DNA of 64,000 bases from Ralstonia pickettii (GTDB lineage Bacteria > Pseudomonadota > Gammaproteobacteria > Burkholderiales > Burkholderiaceae), in the NCBI RefSeq assembly GCF_030582395.1, contig NZ_CP104382.1, positions 1,240,001-1,304,000 of the forward strand, read 5' to 3'. Of this stretch, positions 9,360 to 17,600 are shown piece by piece. A program made the translations under genes and the position numbers. Below the pieces are notes generated by a model. That model searched no databases, was not told the origin of the DNA, and saw only the letters and a list, made by a program, of their open reading frames with translations. Position 1 is the first letter of the stretch. Every line of letters begins with the position of its first letter.

Positions 9360-10142
9360 TCAAAGCTGTGACAGCTTCTCCAGCATCTGGTCCGACGTCT
9401 GGACCGATTTGCTGTTGATCTCGTACGCGCGCTGCGTCTGGATCATGTTGACCATTTCTTCCACCACGTTCACGTTGGACGTTTCAACGTAGTTCTGGTT
9501 GAGCGCGCCGACGCCGTTCGAGCCGGGGTTGGCCAGGTTGGCCGTGCCCGACGCTTCGGTTTCGGCGTACAGGTTTTCGCCCATGCTGCGCAGGCCGGCC
9601 GGGTTGATGAAGTTGGCGAGCTGGAACGTGCCCACCTGCGTGTTGTTGACCGTGCCCGGCGTGGTGACCGTCACAACACCGTCCTTGCCGATCGTCAGGC
9701 TGGTTGCGTTCTGCGGCACCGTCACGGCCGGCTGGACCGGGTAGCCGCTGGAGGTCACCAGCTGACCCTGTGCGTTGATCTGGAAGCTGCCGTCACGCGT
9801 GTAGGCCAGCGTGCCGTCGGGCATCTGCACCTGGAAGAAGCCGTTGCCGTTGATGGCCACGTCGGTCGAGTTGCCGGTCTGCTGCAGGTTGCCCTGCGTG
9901 TGCAGACGCTCGGTGGCGACGATGCGCGTGCCCGTACCGATCTGCATGCCGGAAGGCAGCGTGGTCTGTTGCGACGACTGCGCACCCGGCTCGCGCACGT
10001 TCTGATACAGCAAGTCTTCGAACACGGCGCGCGAGCGCTTGAAGCCCGTCGTGTTGACGTTCGCCAGGTTGTTCGAGATGACATCCAGCTGCGATTGCTG
10101 GGCGTCCATCCCGGTTTTGGAAATCCACAGGGAGCGAATCAT
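9360..10142 (-). CDS. flgG: Flagellar distal rod protein FlgG
   Basis: 260 residues, exactly the usual length. FlgG builds the distal rod. The N-terminal motif [16 protein letters not shown] with [13 protein letters not shown], and the C-terminal block [19 protein letters not shown], are diagnostic. It lies between flgF (40 bases upstream) and flgH (33 bases downstream) on the - strand and is exported unprocessed by the type III gate. Confidence 0.97.
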   Translation of the reverse strand: MIRSLWISKTGMDAQQSQLDVISNNLANVNTTGFKRSRAVFEDLLYQNVREPGAQSSQQTTLPSGMQIGTGTRIVATERLHTQGNLQQTGNSTDVAINGNGFFQVQMPDGTLAYTRDGSFQINAQGQLVTSSGYPVQPAVTVPQNATSLTIGKDGVVTVTTPGTVNNTQVGTFQLANFINPAGLRSMGENLYAETEASGTANLANPGSNGVGALNQNYVETSNVNVVEEMVNMIQTQRAYEINSKSVQTSDQMLEKLSQL

Positions 10143-10182
10143 GTTCGAGTCCTTGGTTGATTCAATTCAATGCGCCAGCCGT

Positions 10183-10920
10183 TCAGGCGTGGCGCAGCAG
10201 TTCATTGGCCGACTGGGCATTCGTGTCGCTCGTGTGCAGCGATTTCATCTGCATTTCGAGCTGGCGCGAGATCGCGATCATGTTGACCAGCGAGTCGGTC
10301 AGGTTGACGTTGCTGCCCTCAAGCGCCCCGCCGGTGATGCGGACCTTTTCGTCCACGCCTGCGTCCTGGCCGTCGCGCTGGCGGAACAGGCCGTCGGCGC
10401 CGCGGTCAATGTTCGCCGGGTCGATGCTCACCAGCTTCAGTCGGCCCAGCGACACCGGCGGCGTGCGGCTATCGGCGCTGATCGCATTGACCGTGCCGTC
10501 CTTGGCAAACTGCACCGAGGTGTCGGGGGGCAACGTGATCGGACCACCGTCGCCCAATACGGGCTGGCCTGAGAGCGTCTGGATCGTGCCGTCCGGGCCC
10601 AGTTGGAAGGCGCCGGCGCGGGTGTAAGCCTCACCGCCATCCGGCGTCTGCACGGCAAAGAAGCCGGGCCCGTCGATGGCCACGTCCAGGCTGCGGCCGG
10701 TGGTTTCGATCGGGCCGGGCGCCAGGTCCGTACCGATGGCCGAAGCCATCACGTAGCTGCGCGTGGGCGAGCCATCGCCTTGCACACCCACCGTATGGAA
10801 CGCGTCGATCTGCGCCTTGAAACCCGTGGTGCTGGCGTTGGCGAGGTTGTTGGCGCTGGCAGCCTGTTGGTCAAACAGGTGCTTTACGCCAGTCATCGAC
10901 ACGTAGATCGAGCGGTCCAT
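10183..10920 (-). CDS. flgF: Flagellar proximal rod protein FlgF
   Basis: 245 residues. FlgF is a rod subunit of the same fold as FlgG but shorter, without the long central insert of hook proteins. It has the N-terminal MDRSIYVSMTGVKHLFDQQ with NNLANASTTGFK, and the C-terminal block VNLTDSLVNMIAISRQLEMQ. It lies in the expected position between flgE and flgG. Confidence 0.96.
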   Translation of the reverse strand: MDRSIYVSMTGVKHLFDQQAASANNLANASTTGFKAQIDAFHTVGVQGDGSPTRSYVMASAIGTDLAPGPIETTGRSLDVAIDGPGFFAVQTPDGGEAYTRAGAFQLGPDGTIQTLSGQPVLGDGGPITLPPDTSVQFAKDGTVNAISADSRTPPVSLGRLKLVSIDPANIDRGADGLFRQRDGQDAGVDEKVRITGGALEGSNVNLTDSLVNMIAISRQLEMQMKSLHTSDTNAQSANELLRHA

Positions 10921-10965
10921 GCGAGTGTCCTTGGTGTGCGGTCAGTCAGCTTCAGGCAACGACAA

Positions 10966-12174
10966 TTACAACGTCACCAGCGTCTGCAGGATGGTGTCCT
11001 GCGTCTTGATGGTCTGCGCGTTGGCTTGATACGAGCGCTGGGCAATGATCATGTTGACCAGCTCGGCGGACAAATCCACGTTGGATTGCTCCACCGCCGA
11101 CGATTGCAGCAGGCCGAACGACCCCATGCCCGGGGTGCCCAGGTTCGGCGCGCCGGAGTTGGCCGTTTCCACCCACTGGTTGCCGCCGATGTTCTGCAGG
11201 CCTTCCGGTGCCTTGAAGTTGGCCATGGCGATCTGGCCCAGCGTCGAGGTGCGGCCATTGGAGTAGCGTGCGGTGACGGTCCCATCGGTACCGACCGCAT
11301 AGCTGGCCAGGCGGCCGGTGGCGTAACCGTCTTGCGTCACGCCCGGGGCGGTGTCGTTATAGCCGCCGCCGTACTGCGTGGTACCCGTGAAATCCATGGT
11401 GGCAATGCTCATGCCGCCAAAGGCCACGTTGACCTTGCTGGGCGACGAGGTAAGCTGGCCGCTGCTGTTGAACGTGAGCGACGTCACGGGGTTGCCGCCC
11501 GTCGGGTTGTTGCCATTCACCTGCGAATACACGTCCCAGCCAGTGGCGGTGCGCACGTAGTAGTTGGTCAGCATGTGGGCCGTGCCCGTACCGTCGTACA
11601 CCTGCTCCGAAACCGAGTGGTTGAACGTGGCCGAGTTGGTGGGCGAGAACGGCGTGGTGGTCGGCACCGTGGCCGCAGCATCCAGGTTCACCCCGAATGC
11701 GGTGTTGGTGGTGGCCAGCGGCGCCAGGTCGTTGACGGGAATCTTCAGATTGGTCAGCACGGCGGTATTGACCTTGCCGGTCGAATCCACGCCGTAGCCC
11801 GTCAGGTTCTGGCCCGTGGCCGAGATGATGAAACCGTTCTTGTCGGTCTCGAACTGGCCGTTACGCGTGTAAGACACCTGGCCGCTGGACGGATCGACCA
11901 TACGGTAGAAGCCCGTGCCATTGATCGCGATGTCCAGCGGGTTGCCGGTGTTGGTCACATTGCCCTGCGTGAACGACTGCGAGACCTTGGTCACGCTCAC
12001 GCCCTGGCCGATCTGGTTGTCGGACGCACCCACCAGCGAGCGTGCATACACGTCACCAAATTCGGCAGTCGATTTCTTGTAGCCGACAGTGTTGGCGTTT
12101 GCCACGTTGCTGCCGATCACGTCGAGGTTGGCAGCGGCGGCGTCGAGACCGCTCAGGCCTTGCTGGAATCCCAT
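10966..12174 (-). CDS. flgE: Flagellar hook protein FlgE
   Basis: 402 residues from the ATG at 12174, which has GGGAG at a good distance and begins MGFQQGLSGLDAAAANLDVI like other FlgE proteins; an in-frame start 48 bases upstream would add a non-conserved tail. FlgE polymerises into the hook. The N-terminal SNVANANTVGYKKS and C-terminal NVDLSAELVNMIIAQRSYQ motifs mark the helical core, and the middle is the Thr/Asn/Gly-rich exposed region. It is 54 bases after flgD. Confidence 0.96.
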   Translation of the reverse strand: MGFQQGLSGLDAAAANLDVIGSNVANANTVGYKKSTAEFGDVYARSLVGASDNQIGQGVSVTKVSQSFTQGNVTNTGNPLDIAINGTGFYRMVDPSSGQVSYTRNGQFETDKNGFIISATGQNLTGYGVDSTGKVNTAVLTNLKIPVNDLAPLATTNTAFGVNLDAAATVPTTTPFSPTNSATFNHSVSEQVYDGTGTAHMLTNYYVRTATGWDVYSQVNGNNPTGGNPVTSLTFNSSGQLTSSPSKVNVAFGGMSIATMDFTGTTQYGGGYNDTAPGVTQDGYATGRLASYAVGTDGTVTARYSNGRTSTLGQIAMANFKAPEGLQNIGGNQWVETANSGAPNLGTPGMGSFGLLQSSAVEQSNVDLSAELVNMIIAQRSYQANAQTIKTQDTILQTLVTL

Positions 12175-12228
12175 AGTGTTCTCCCGTAGAAGATAAAAGC
12201 GCGGGGTCTGCCCGCAGTTCACCCGTGT

Positions 12229-12885
12229 TTATTGAATCGATGCAACGTCGGACAGCTTGGCGGTTCCGCCAGATGCCAGCACCAGCTGCATCGTGCCGTT
12301 GTTGATGGTGACGCCGGCCACCTTGTCGGTGCCCAGGGCGTTTGCCGTGACGACCTTCCCACCCTGCGTGGCCGTCAACTTGATGGAGTAGGCGCCATCG
12401 GCGAGCTGGTTGCCCTTGTCGTCCTTGCCGTTCCAGGTGTAGTTGCCGCTGCCGGCCGTCATCTGGCCGAGGTCGACGGTGCGCACGGCAACGCCTGCGG
12501 CGTTCGTGATCGTGACGACGACGTCGTCGGCCCCATTGGGCACCGAGACGCCGAAGTTGGCTGCGCCCGACGCCAGCGTCAGGTTGTTGGTCGGCACCTG
12601 CACCGTGCGGCCGATCATCGACGACGCCTGCGTGGTCGCGTTCTGCGTGAGCATGCTCGACATCGTGGTGTTCAACTGTTGGATGCCATTCACAGTGTTG
12701 ATCTGCGCAAGCTGCGAGGTCATCTGCGAGTTGTCCATCGGGTTGAGCGGATCCTGGTTCTTCAACTGCGCCACGAGCAGTTGCATGAACGTGTTCTGCA
12801 GGTCGCTGCCCTTGGTGATGGCAAGCTGGTTGCCGGAGGTCGTGCCCGCGGTGCTGTTCGTGTTGGTCGTTGAGCTGACGGTCAT
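12229..12885 (-). CDS. flgD: Flagellar hook-capping protein FlgD
   Basis: 218 residues. FlgD is the scaffold cap that directs hook assembly and is shed when the hook is complete. The N-terminal block FMQLLVAQLKNQDPLNPMD is the family signature, followed by LAQINTVNGIQQLN. The C-terminal part (about 95-200) contains the FLG-like Ig fold with YTWNGKDDKGNQLADG. It sits between flgC and flgE as usual. Confidence 0.96.
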   Translation of the reverse strand: MTVSSTTNTNSTAGTTSGNQLAITKGSDLQNTFMQLLVAQLKNQDPLNPMDNSQMTSQLAQINTVNGIQQLNTTMSSMLTQNATTQASSMIGRTVQVPTNNLTLASGAANFGVSVPNGADDVVVTITNAAGVAVRTVDLGQMTAGSGNYTWNGKDDKGNQLADGAYSIKLTATQGGKVVTANALGTDKVAGVTINNGTMQLVLASGGTAKLSDVASIQ

Positions 12886-12912
12886 GTTCGTGTCTCGCTA
12901 GGAAGGTGCCGC

Positions 12913-13320
12913 TTACTGGCCCAGGGTCAGAGCCTTGGAAGCCATCGTCTTGGTGGTGTTGGCGACCTCCACGTTGGCCTGGTACGAGCGCGACGCAGAA
13001 ATCATGTTGACCATTTCGTCCACCACATCGACGTTCGGCATGGTCACGTAGCCGTCGGCATCGGCCAGCGGGTTGCCCGGCTGGTGCATGCGCTTCATGG
13101 GGGTGACGGTGTCCTCCACCACGCGGTCGACCGACACGCCGGTGGCGTAGTCGTCAGACTGCTGCGCGGGCGAGAACACCACCTGCTTGGCGCGGTACGC
13201 CGTTCCATCCGGGCCCGTCACGCTTTCGGCGTTGGCCAGGTTGGAGGCGACCACGTTCATGCGCTTGGACTGCGCGGTGAGCGCGCTGCCAGCTACATCC
13301 ATCACCTTGAATAGCGACAT
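12913..13320 (-). CDS. flgC: Flagellar proximal rod protein FlgC
   Basis: 135 residues from the ATG at 13320 ([17 protein letters not shown]), the normal FlgC length; an open frame of 36 further codons upstream has no family resemblance. FlgC is a proximal rod subunit. [14 protein letters not shown] and the C-terminal [20 protein letters not shown] are the expected motifs. It is 27 bases upstream of flgD. The gap to flgB (about 200 bases) is wider than usual and GC-poor at one end, with no gene in it. Confidence 0.95.
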   Translation of the reverse strand: MSLFKVMDVAGSALTAQSKRMNVVASNLANAESVTGPDGTAYRAKQVVFSPAQQSDDYATGVSVDRVVEDTVTPMKRMHQPGNPLADADGYVTMPNVDVVDEMVNMISASRSYQANVEVANTTKTMASKALTLGQ

Positions 13321-13517
13321 GTTGATTCCGATGTCTTCAAACACTGTTGCCGGCATGCCTGCCGGACCCATCCGGTGTCCTGTATGGCGGCTTGCTCCGG
13401 ACCGATCGTTCCCGGCCCGGAGCGCCACACAGTTCCCGCCCCTCTTTCGCCGCGCGTGATTGCTGCGCGGTCGTCTTAATGCCTGTCTGCTGCTCTTGCT
13501 GCTGTTGCTACATCACG

Positions 13518-13973
13518 CTAGCTGTTTTGAATGGCCGCCAGCATCGACTTGATCTTCTGCGTCACGATGCTCAGGTCGGCCTCGTAGCGCACGGTGTTGT
13601 CTGCAAAGCGCATGCGCTCGCCGTCCATGTCGACCGTGTTGCCGTCGATGGACGGCTGCTGCGACGTGCGGTACTGCACCTCGCCCTGCAGCGCCTTGGT
13701 CTGCTGCGAGAGCGACGCCTGCATCAGCGACACATCGCCGGCCGGCGCGCCATCCACACTCAGGTGGCCCGCAGCCGTTGCCGTCATCGGCAGGCTGTTA
13801 CCGCCTTGCTGGCCGACCGCCTTCTGCAGCGCCGACTGAAAGTCGAAGTCGCGTGCCTTGTAGTTGGGCGTATCGGCGTTGGCGATGTTCGAGGCCAGAA
13901 TCTGGTGCCGCTGCGAGCGCAGGTGCAACGCCTGCTCCTGAAAACCGAACAACTGATCCAGCTTGTCGACCAT
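13518..13973 (-). CDS. flgB: Flagellar proximal rod protein FlgB
   Basis: 151 residues from the ATG at 13973. An ATG three codons earlier (13982) touches its own AAGGA, whereas the same AAGGA is nine bases from 13973, so I prefer the latter. FlgB is the first rod subunit. The N-terminus MVDKLDQLFGFQEQALHLRS with ASNIANADTPNYKARDFDF is characteristic. It is the first gene of the class 2 flg operon, whose promoter must lie in the 430-base region shared with the divergent flgA. Confidence 0.94.
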   Translation of the reverse strand: MVDKLDQLFGFQEQALHLRSQRHQILASNIANADTPNYKARDFDFQSALQKAVGQQGGNSLPMTATAAGHLSVDGAPAGDVSLMQASLSQQTKALQGEVQYRTSQQPSIDGNTVDMDGERMRFADNTVRYEADLSIVTQKIKSMLAAIQNS

Positions 13974-14404
13974 GTCTGTCATTCCTTGCGCGTGGCGTCC
14001 TGGTGATTGCAGCCACCCGCCGGGGTTGCGTTCTGTCTTGCGTTTGCGTGCTGCGCGTTCCGTCCGGCAGGAGGGCCCGGCATCAGCGGCCCCTTCAAAA
14101 CCGCCGATGCCGTCTCCCGAACCGCTGAACCGCTTGTCATGCTGAGTTGCCGTCATGCAGCCTCAATGGAAAAGGCCTGTCTGCGAATCCGGTCTCTGGC
14201 TGAATGGGCAACTCGCCATCTACCGGAGGCAGGCTGCACGGCCAGGAACCGCGCAACGCCAGGGACTTCACCACGTTGCAAAGTCTAGGGGCGGGTGTGC
14301 AACACCATTCGTTCGAATAAGGGGGGGATTGGCCGACATTTCCGCATTTGGCCCTCGCGCACGCGTGGCTACACTTCACCGGACTTTTGATGAAGGGGCT
14401 GTCC
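13974..14404. promoter_or_regulatory. Divergent flgB / flgA control region
   Basis: 431 bases without a gene between the divergent flgB and flgA. It should hold both class 2 promoters. I see a short palindrome ATTCG-TT-CGAAT at 14307-14318 and a run of seven G at 14321-14327 but no convincing sigma-28 or sigma-54 element. FlhDC-type boxes are too loose to call by eye. Open frames that cross it have no recognisable product. Confidence 0.5.
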
Positions 14405-15268
14405 ATGTCCACGCGGTTTGCACGCAGCGCGCACCACCCGATCCGATCAGCCGCCACGGCCATGCCGCTGGCCGCGCGCCAGCGCAAGCTGTTGCTGATC
14501 CTGGCGCTGGGCCTGCTGGCCAGCGTCGTTCATCCGATCCTGGCGCACGCTCAAGGCATGGTGCGCGTCGGCTATCCGCCGGCCCAGGCTGCAGTTGTGC
14601 AGCCGGCCCCGCAGCCCACCACCATCCAGGGCCCGAACGCCATTCAGATGCAGATTCAGCAACAGCTGCAGTCCCAACTCGACATCTTGGGCGGCACGAA
14701 TGAGACGGGTGCGCCACATGCTTCGGTGGAAGTTGGCCCCGTGGATGCACGCGTGGCCAACCAGCCTTGCGATCAGATCGACCTGATGCTGCCCGCGGCC
14801 AACCGCCTGCGCGGCCGTATACAAGTAGGCGTGCGCTGCCGTTCGCCGCATGCCTGGGCGGCCTGGGTGCCGGCCACGATCCAGATTACGGGGACGTATT
14901 ACGTTGCGTCGCACCAGCTGCCGCCGGGCAAGACGCTCGATATGAGCGATCTGGAAGCCCGCACGGGCGATTTGTCGACGCTGCCGGCTTCAGTCGTGCA
15001 GCAGCCGGCCGATGTCGTGGGGCGTGTACTGCTCACGGGTGTGGCCGCCAACCAGCCGCTGCGCGCGGAAAGCCTGCGCCTGCCGATGGCGGTGCAGGCC
15101 GGCCAGACCGTCAAGCTCATCGCCGAGGGCGGTGGCTTCCAGGTCAGCAGCGACGGTCGGGCCTTGAACCAGGCCGCGGTGGGCCAAGTGGCCCAGGTGC
15201 GCACCGCCAACGGCAATGTCGTCTCGGGCATCGCACAGTCCGCCGGCGTCGTGGCGATCCAGTTTTAG
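14405..15268 (+). CDS. flgA: Flagellar P-ring assembly chaperone FlgA
   Basis: 287 residues from the ATG at 14405, which has AAGGGG six bases upstream; two in-frame ATGs further upstream lack such a site. FlgA is a periplasmic chaperone for P-ring (FlgI) assembly. A hydrophobic signal segment (about residues 27-50, ending AHA-Q) precedes a Gln/Pro-rich linker and the SAF/ChapFlgA domain in the C-terminal half, with GRVLLTGVAANQPLRAESLR and the terminal GQVAQVRTANGNVVSGIA. It is divergent from flgB and upstream of flgM. Confidence 0.93.
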   Translation: MSTRFARSAHHPIRSAATAMPLAARQRKLLLILALGLLASVVHPILAHAQGMVRVGYPPAQAAVVQPAPQPTTIQGPNAIQMQIQQQLQSQLDILGGTNETGAPHASVEVGPVDARVANQPCDQIDLMLPAANRLRGRIQVGVRCRSPHAWAAWVPATIQITGTYYVASHQLPPGKTLDMSDLEARTGDLSTLPASVVQQPADVVGRVLLTGVAANQPLRAESLRLPMAVQAGQTVKLIAEGGGFQVSSDGRALNQAAVGQVAQVRTANGNVVSGIAQSAGVVAIQF

Positions 15269-15327
15269 GATCAAATTGATAACGGCGGATCACTTTCCTG
15301 CTGTGATGCGTAATCGATACCTGCCGC

Positions 15328-15355
15328 TAAAGTTTGGGCCGGGGTTGGCCGATAT
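15328..15355 (+). promoter_or_regulatory. FliA (sigma-28) promoter for flgM
   Basis: TAAAGTTT at 15328-15335 is a perfect sigma-28 -35 element, and GCCGATAT at 15348-15355 matches the -10 consensus GCCGATAA at seven of eight positions. The spacer is 12 bases, one more than optimal. It lies about 36 bases before flgM, giving flgM the late promoter through which FliA drives synthesis of its own anti-sigma factor. Confidence 0.85.
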
Positions 15356-15390
15356 GGGTGTTAGGATGAACGCGCTCTTCGGAGACACCC

Positions 15391-15711
15391 GTGAAAATCA
15401 ACCATATCGTGAACAACACGCCGGCCGTTGCGCCGACCAAGGACGCTGCGTCCGGGTCGACGCGCGCCACCGGCTCGTCCCCGGCCACCACGACGGCTTC
15501 GGGCACCACGCGCCACACTGGCGATTCGCCGTCGCTGTCGGTCCAACAAGTCTCGCGCCAAGTGGGCAGCGGCGACTTCGACGCCGCGCGCGTCGAGCAG
15601 ATCCGCAGTGCCATTCAGAACGGCACGCTGAAGATGGACGCCGGCAAGATTGCCGATGCGGCGCTTTCCGACGCGCAATCGCTGCTCTCTACGCGCTCCA
15701 AGAAGGTCTGA
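15391..15711 (+). CDS. flgM: Anti-sigma-28 factor FlgM
   Basis: 106 residues. FlgM binds FliA (sigma-28) in the cytosol and is secreted through the finished hook, releasing FliA for late gene expression. The N-terminus MKINHIVN and the C-terminal helical FliA-binding part (about 60-103: DAARVEQIRSAIQNGTLKMD and ADAAL) fit the family. The middle is disordered, rich in Thr, Ser and Ala, as expected for an exported anti-sigma factor. It lies between flgA and flgN and behind its own sigma-28 promoter. Confidence 0.95.
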   Translation: MKINHIVNNTPAVAPTKDAASGSTRATGSSPATTTASGTTRHTGDSPSLSVQQVSRQVGSGDFDAARVEQIRSAIQNGTLKMDAGKIADAALSDAQSLLSTRSKKV

Positions 15712-15832
15712 CGGGCGTTTCCCGTCGACCGTCCCCTGTATTTTCTGACGCCGCCGGTCCATTCGGACTGATCGCGGCGGGGCGGTGTGCCGGCCGGCGG
15801 CTGCCCAAGCTCCCAAGCCGAAGGTAGTCAAC

Positions 15833-16294
15833 ATGGACAACACACTGCTGATCCGCACCCTTGCCGACGAGCAGGAACTGCTGCGCGCCGCCACGCTCAC
15901 CCTGGATGCTGAAGCGCAGGCGTTGCGCGATGGCGACATGGTCGAGCTCGAACGCATCACCCAGACCAAGCAAAAACAGCTCGCCGCCCTGGGCGAGGCC
16001 GACCGCGACCGCCGCCTGTGGTGGGCCCAGCATGGCGGGGCCGATCCGTACGGGCTGGTCAAATACCTGCGCACCGACGAAAACGCCAGCCGCCTGTTCG
16101 ACGAGAACCTGGCCTTGGCCCGCCTGCTGCGCCAGCGCAACATCGACAACGGCACCCTGATCGACCTGCGCCTGCGCGCCACGCAGAACGCACTGTCTGT
16201 CCTGCATGCCGCAAACAACGGCGGCGGCACGCCCTACGGCCGTGACGGCAAACAGCCGCTGTCGATGCCGCGCTTCTCGGTGGTCGCGCAATAA
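15833..16294 (+). CDS. flgN: Flagellar export chaperone FlgN
   Basis: 153 residues from the ATG at 15833, which has a GAAGG site five bases upstream. FlgN is the cytosolic chaperone of the hook-filament junction proteins FlgK and FlgL. The predicted structure is a helical hairpin with heptads (LADEQELLRAATLTLDAEAQ onward) and the family motif TQTKQKQLAAL. It follows flgM on the + strand as usual. The C-terminal 20 residues are basic and disordered. Confidence 0.92.
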   Translation: MDNTLLIRTLADEQELLRAATLTLDAEAQALRDGDMVELERITQTKQKQLAALGEADRDRRLWWAQHGGADPYGLVKYLRTDENASRLFDENLALARLLRQRNIDNGTLIDLRLRATQNALSVLHAANNGGGTPYGRDGKQPLSMPRFSVVAQ

Positions 16295-16753
16295 GCCACC
16301 AGAACCCATCTTTTGAGCACAAAAGCCGCGCTTTACGCCCACGTCAATGGGCGTGAAGTGGGGCTAGCTGCTGCCGTCTGATCCTGCTATGTATAGAGGG
16401 GTCTAGCACACCACCAATCGGGGTAAACAAAAAGGTTTACATCCCATTGATGGGTGCAACAAGCATGCTGGGGATTTATTCTGCGATTTCGGCGGAGTTA
16501 ATCCTCCGCGCCTGGCGACATAAACAAGAAAAACCGGAAGGAAATTGCGCCTAATGGCGTGCCAAGGTTTCGGCCCGGCGGCACCGCACTGCGGTGACTG
16601 CCGGTTGAACGGGGAAATATACCGAGACCGCGCGCTAAAAGCATTTTCTATCGGCACGGCCGCATTCATTTTGGACCGCAGGTTCAAATATAGACGCGGC
16701 AACAAGCTGATTCCGGAAATGGACAAACAAACCATAACCAGACAGGCGGCGCA
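16295..16753. other. 459-base AT-richer region upstream of the response regulator
   Basis: No convincing gene. The base composition is clearly less GC-rich than the flagellar genes. It holds a stem-loop at 16331-16358 and a separate palindrome GTAAAC-AAAAAG-GTTTAC at 16423-16440. A 70-codon open frame at 16545-16757 has no recognisable motif and overlaps the GTG start of the next gene. It is most likely a long control region. Confidence 0.5.
16331..16358 (+). terminator. Stem-loop after flgN
   Basis: CTTTACGCCCA and TGGGCGTGAAG pair over 11 positions (one G-T wobble) around a six-base loop, 37 bases after the flgN stop. No U-run follows on the + strand, so termination is plausible rather than shown. 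Confidence 0.45.
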
Positions 16754-17476
16754 GTGAAATCAATCGTAGTGGAGGCACACCCTTTGGTGCGTGCCGGCGC
16801 GACCCATGTGTTGCAATCCCTGCCGGCCATTACCGAGGTGGTCAGCGTCGAGCCGGACGAAGCCCTCTTTGAAAATCTTGCGGCGCATGCGGACGCCGAA
16901 TTGGCCCTGATCGGCCTGCCCTTGCCCGGCATCGACGATCTGCCGGCCCTCTCGCGACTGTTGCAGCAGCCCCATCCCCGACACGTTGCCGTGCTCGGCG
17001 AAACCGATTCCGCCGCGCATGTGCGCACGCTGATGCAATTGAATGTTTCGGCATATCTGCTGAAAAGCTATTCCGGCAAATTGATTGCGGCAGCATTGGA
17101 ATTGGTGCTTGCGGGCGGCCGTTATGTGCCGGCATCGATTGTGCTGACACGGCCTGAAGCCAATGCGGCAGGTTCTTCCAGCGGAAATGGTAATGACGAT
17201 TGCGCCTTGCTCGGCCTGACACAGCGTCAATATGAGATTCTGGTCCTGCTCTCACGCGGGCATCCGGTCAAAACCATCAGCCGCATGCTGAGCATTTCCG
17301 AGGCGACAACAAAGGCGCATATCAACGCGCTGTATCGTCGGCTGGAAGTACGCAGCCGTACCGAGGCCGTCTTTGTTGCCACGCAGCGCGGCGCCATGCT
17401 GCTGAATCAGCCGAACATCGGAGCGGAGACCGCTTCGACGCCCGCCCCGCCGCTGCGCCTGGCCCGCACGGGCTGA
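16754..17476 (+). CDS. LuxR/NarL-type response regulator with degenerate receiver
   Basis: 240 residues with a GTG start. Residues 1-120 follow the receiver pattern, but the acidic pair is Glu7-Ala8 and the phospho-acceptor position is Gly54 (ALIGLPLPG instead of the usual LLDLxLPG). Thr84 and Lys104 are kept. A LuxR-type helix-turn-helix occupies about 150-210 (LTQRQYEILVLLSRGHPVKT, then SEATTKAHINALYRRL). So it is a DNA-binding regulator that probably cannot be phosphorylated in the ordinary way. No histidine kinase is adjacent. It stands alone downstream of flgN behind a long AT-richer leader. Its targets cannot be read from the sequence; the neighbouring porin or flagellar genes are only candidates. 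Confidence 0.85.
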   Translation: MKSIVVEAHPLVRAGATHVLQSLPAITEVVSVEPDEALFENLAAHADAELALIGLPLPGIDDLPALSRLLQQPHPRHVAVLGETDSAAHVRTLMQLNVSAYLLKSYSGKLIAAALELVLAGGRYVPASIVLTRPEANAAGSSSGNGNDDCALLGLTQRQYEILVLLSRGHPVKTISRMLSISEATTKAHINALYRRLEVRSRTEAVFVATQRGAMLLNQPNIGAETASTPAPPLRLARTG

Positions 17477-17507
17477 CGCCCACCCTTACCCTGGTTGTCC
17501 GCACGAC

Positions 17508-17537
17508 AAAAAACGGCGCCCGGAAACCGGACGCCGT
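17508..17537 (-). terminator. Rho-independent terminator of the porin gene
   Basis: On the - strand, ACGGCGTCCGG and CCGGGCGCCGT form a strong GC-rich stem with one mismatch and a three-base loop, followed directly by six U. It lies 63 bases after the porin stop codon. Confidence 0.85.
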
Positions 17538-17600
17538 CGCAAATGCCCGCCCACGCTGTCGAGACGCGGGCGGTGACAAGGAAAGCAGATCGCGAAAAGC

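Noticed and set aside
10603..12189. A 528-codon + strand open frame opposite flgE/flgF
   Set aside because: Same antisense artefact; composition (Arg, His, Gly, Val) is not protein-like and no start signal is visible.
16545..16757. 70-codon frame upstream of the response regulator
   Set aside because: No family features, no ribosome site, and its end overlaps the GTG start of the regulator.
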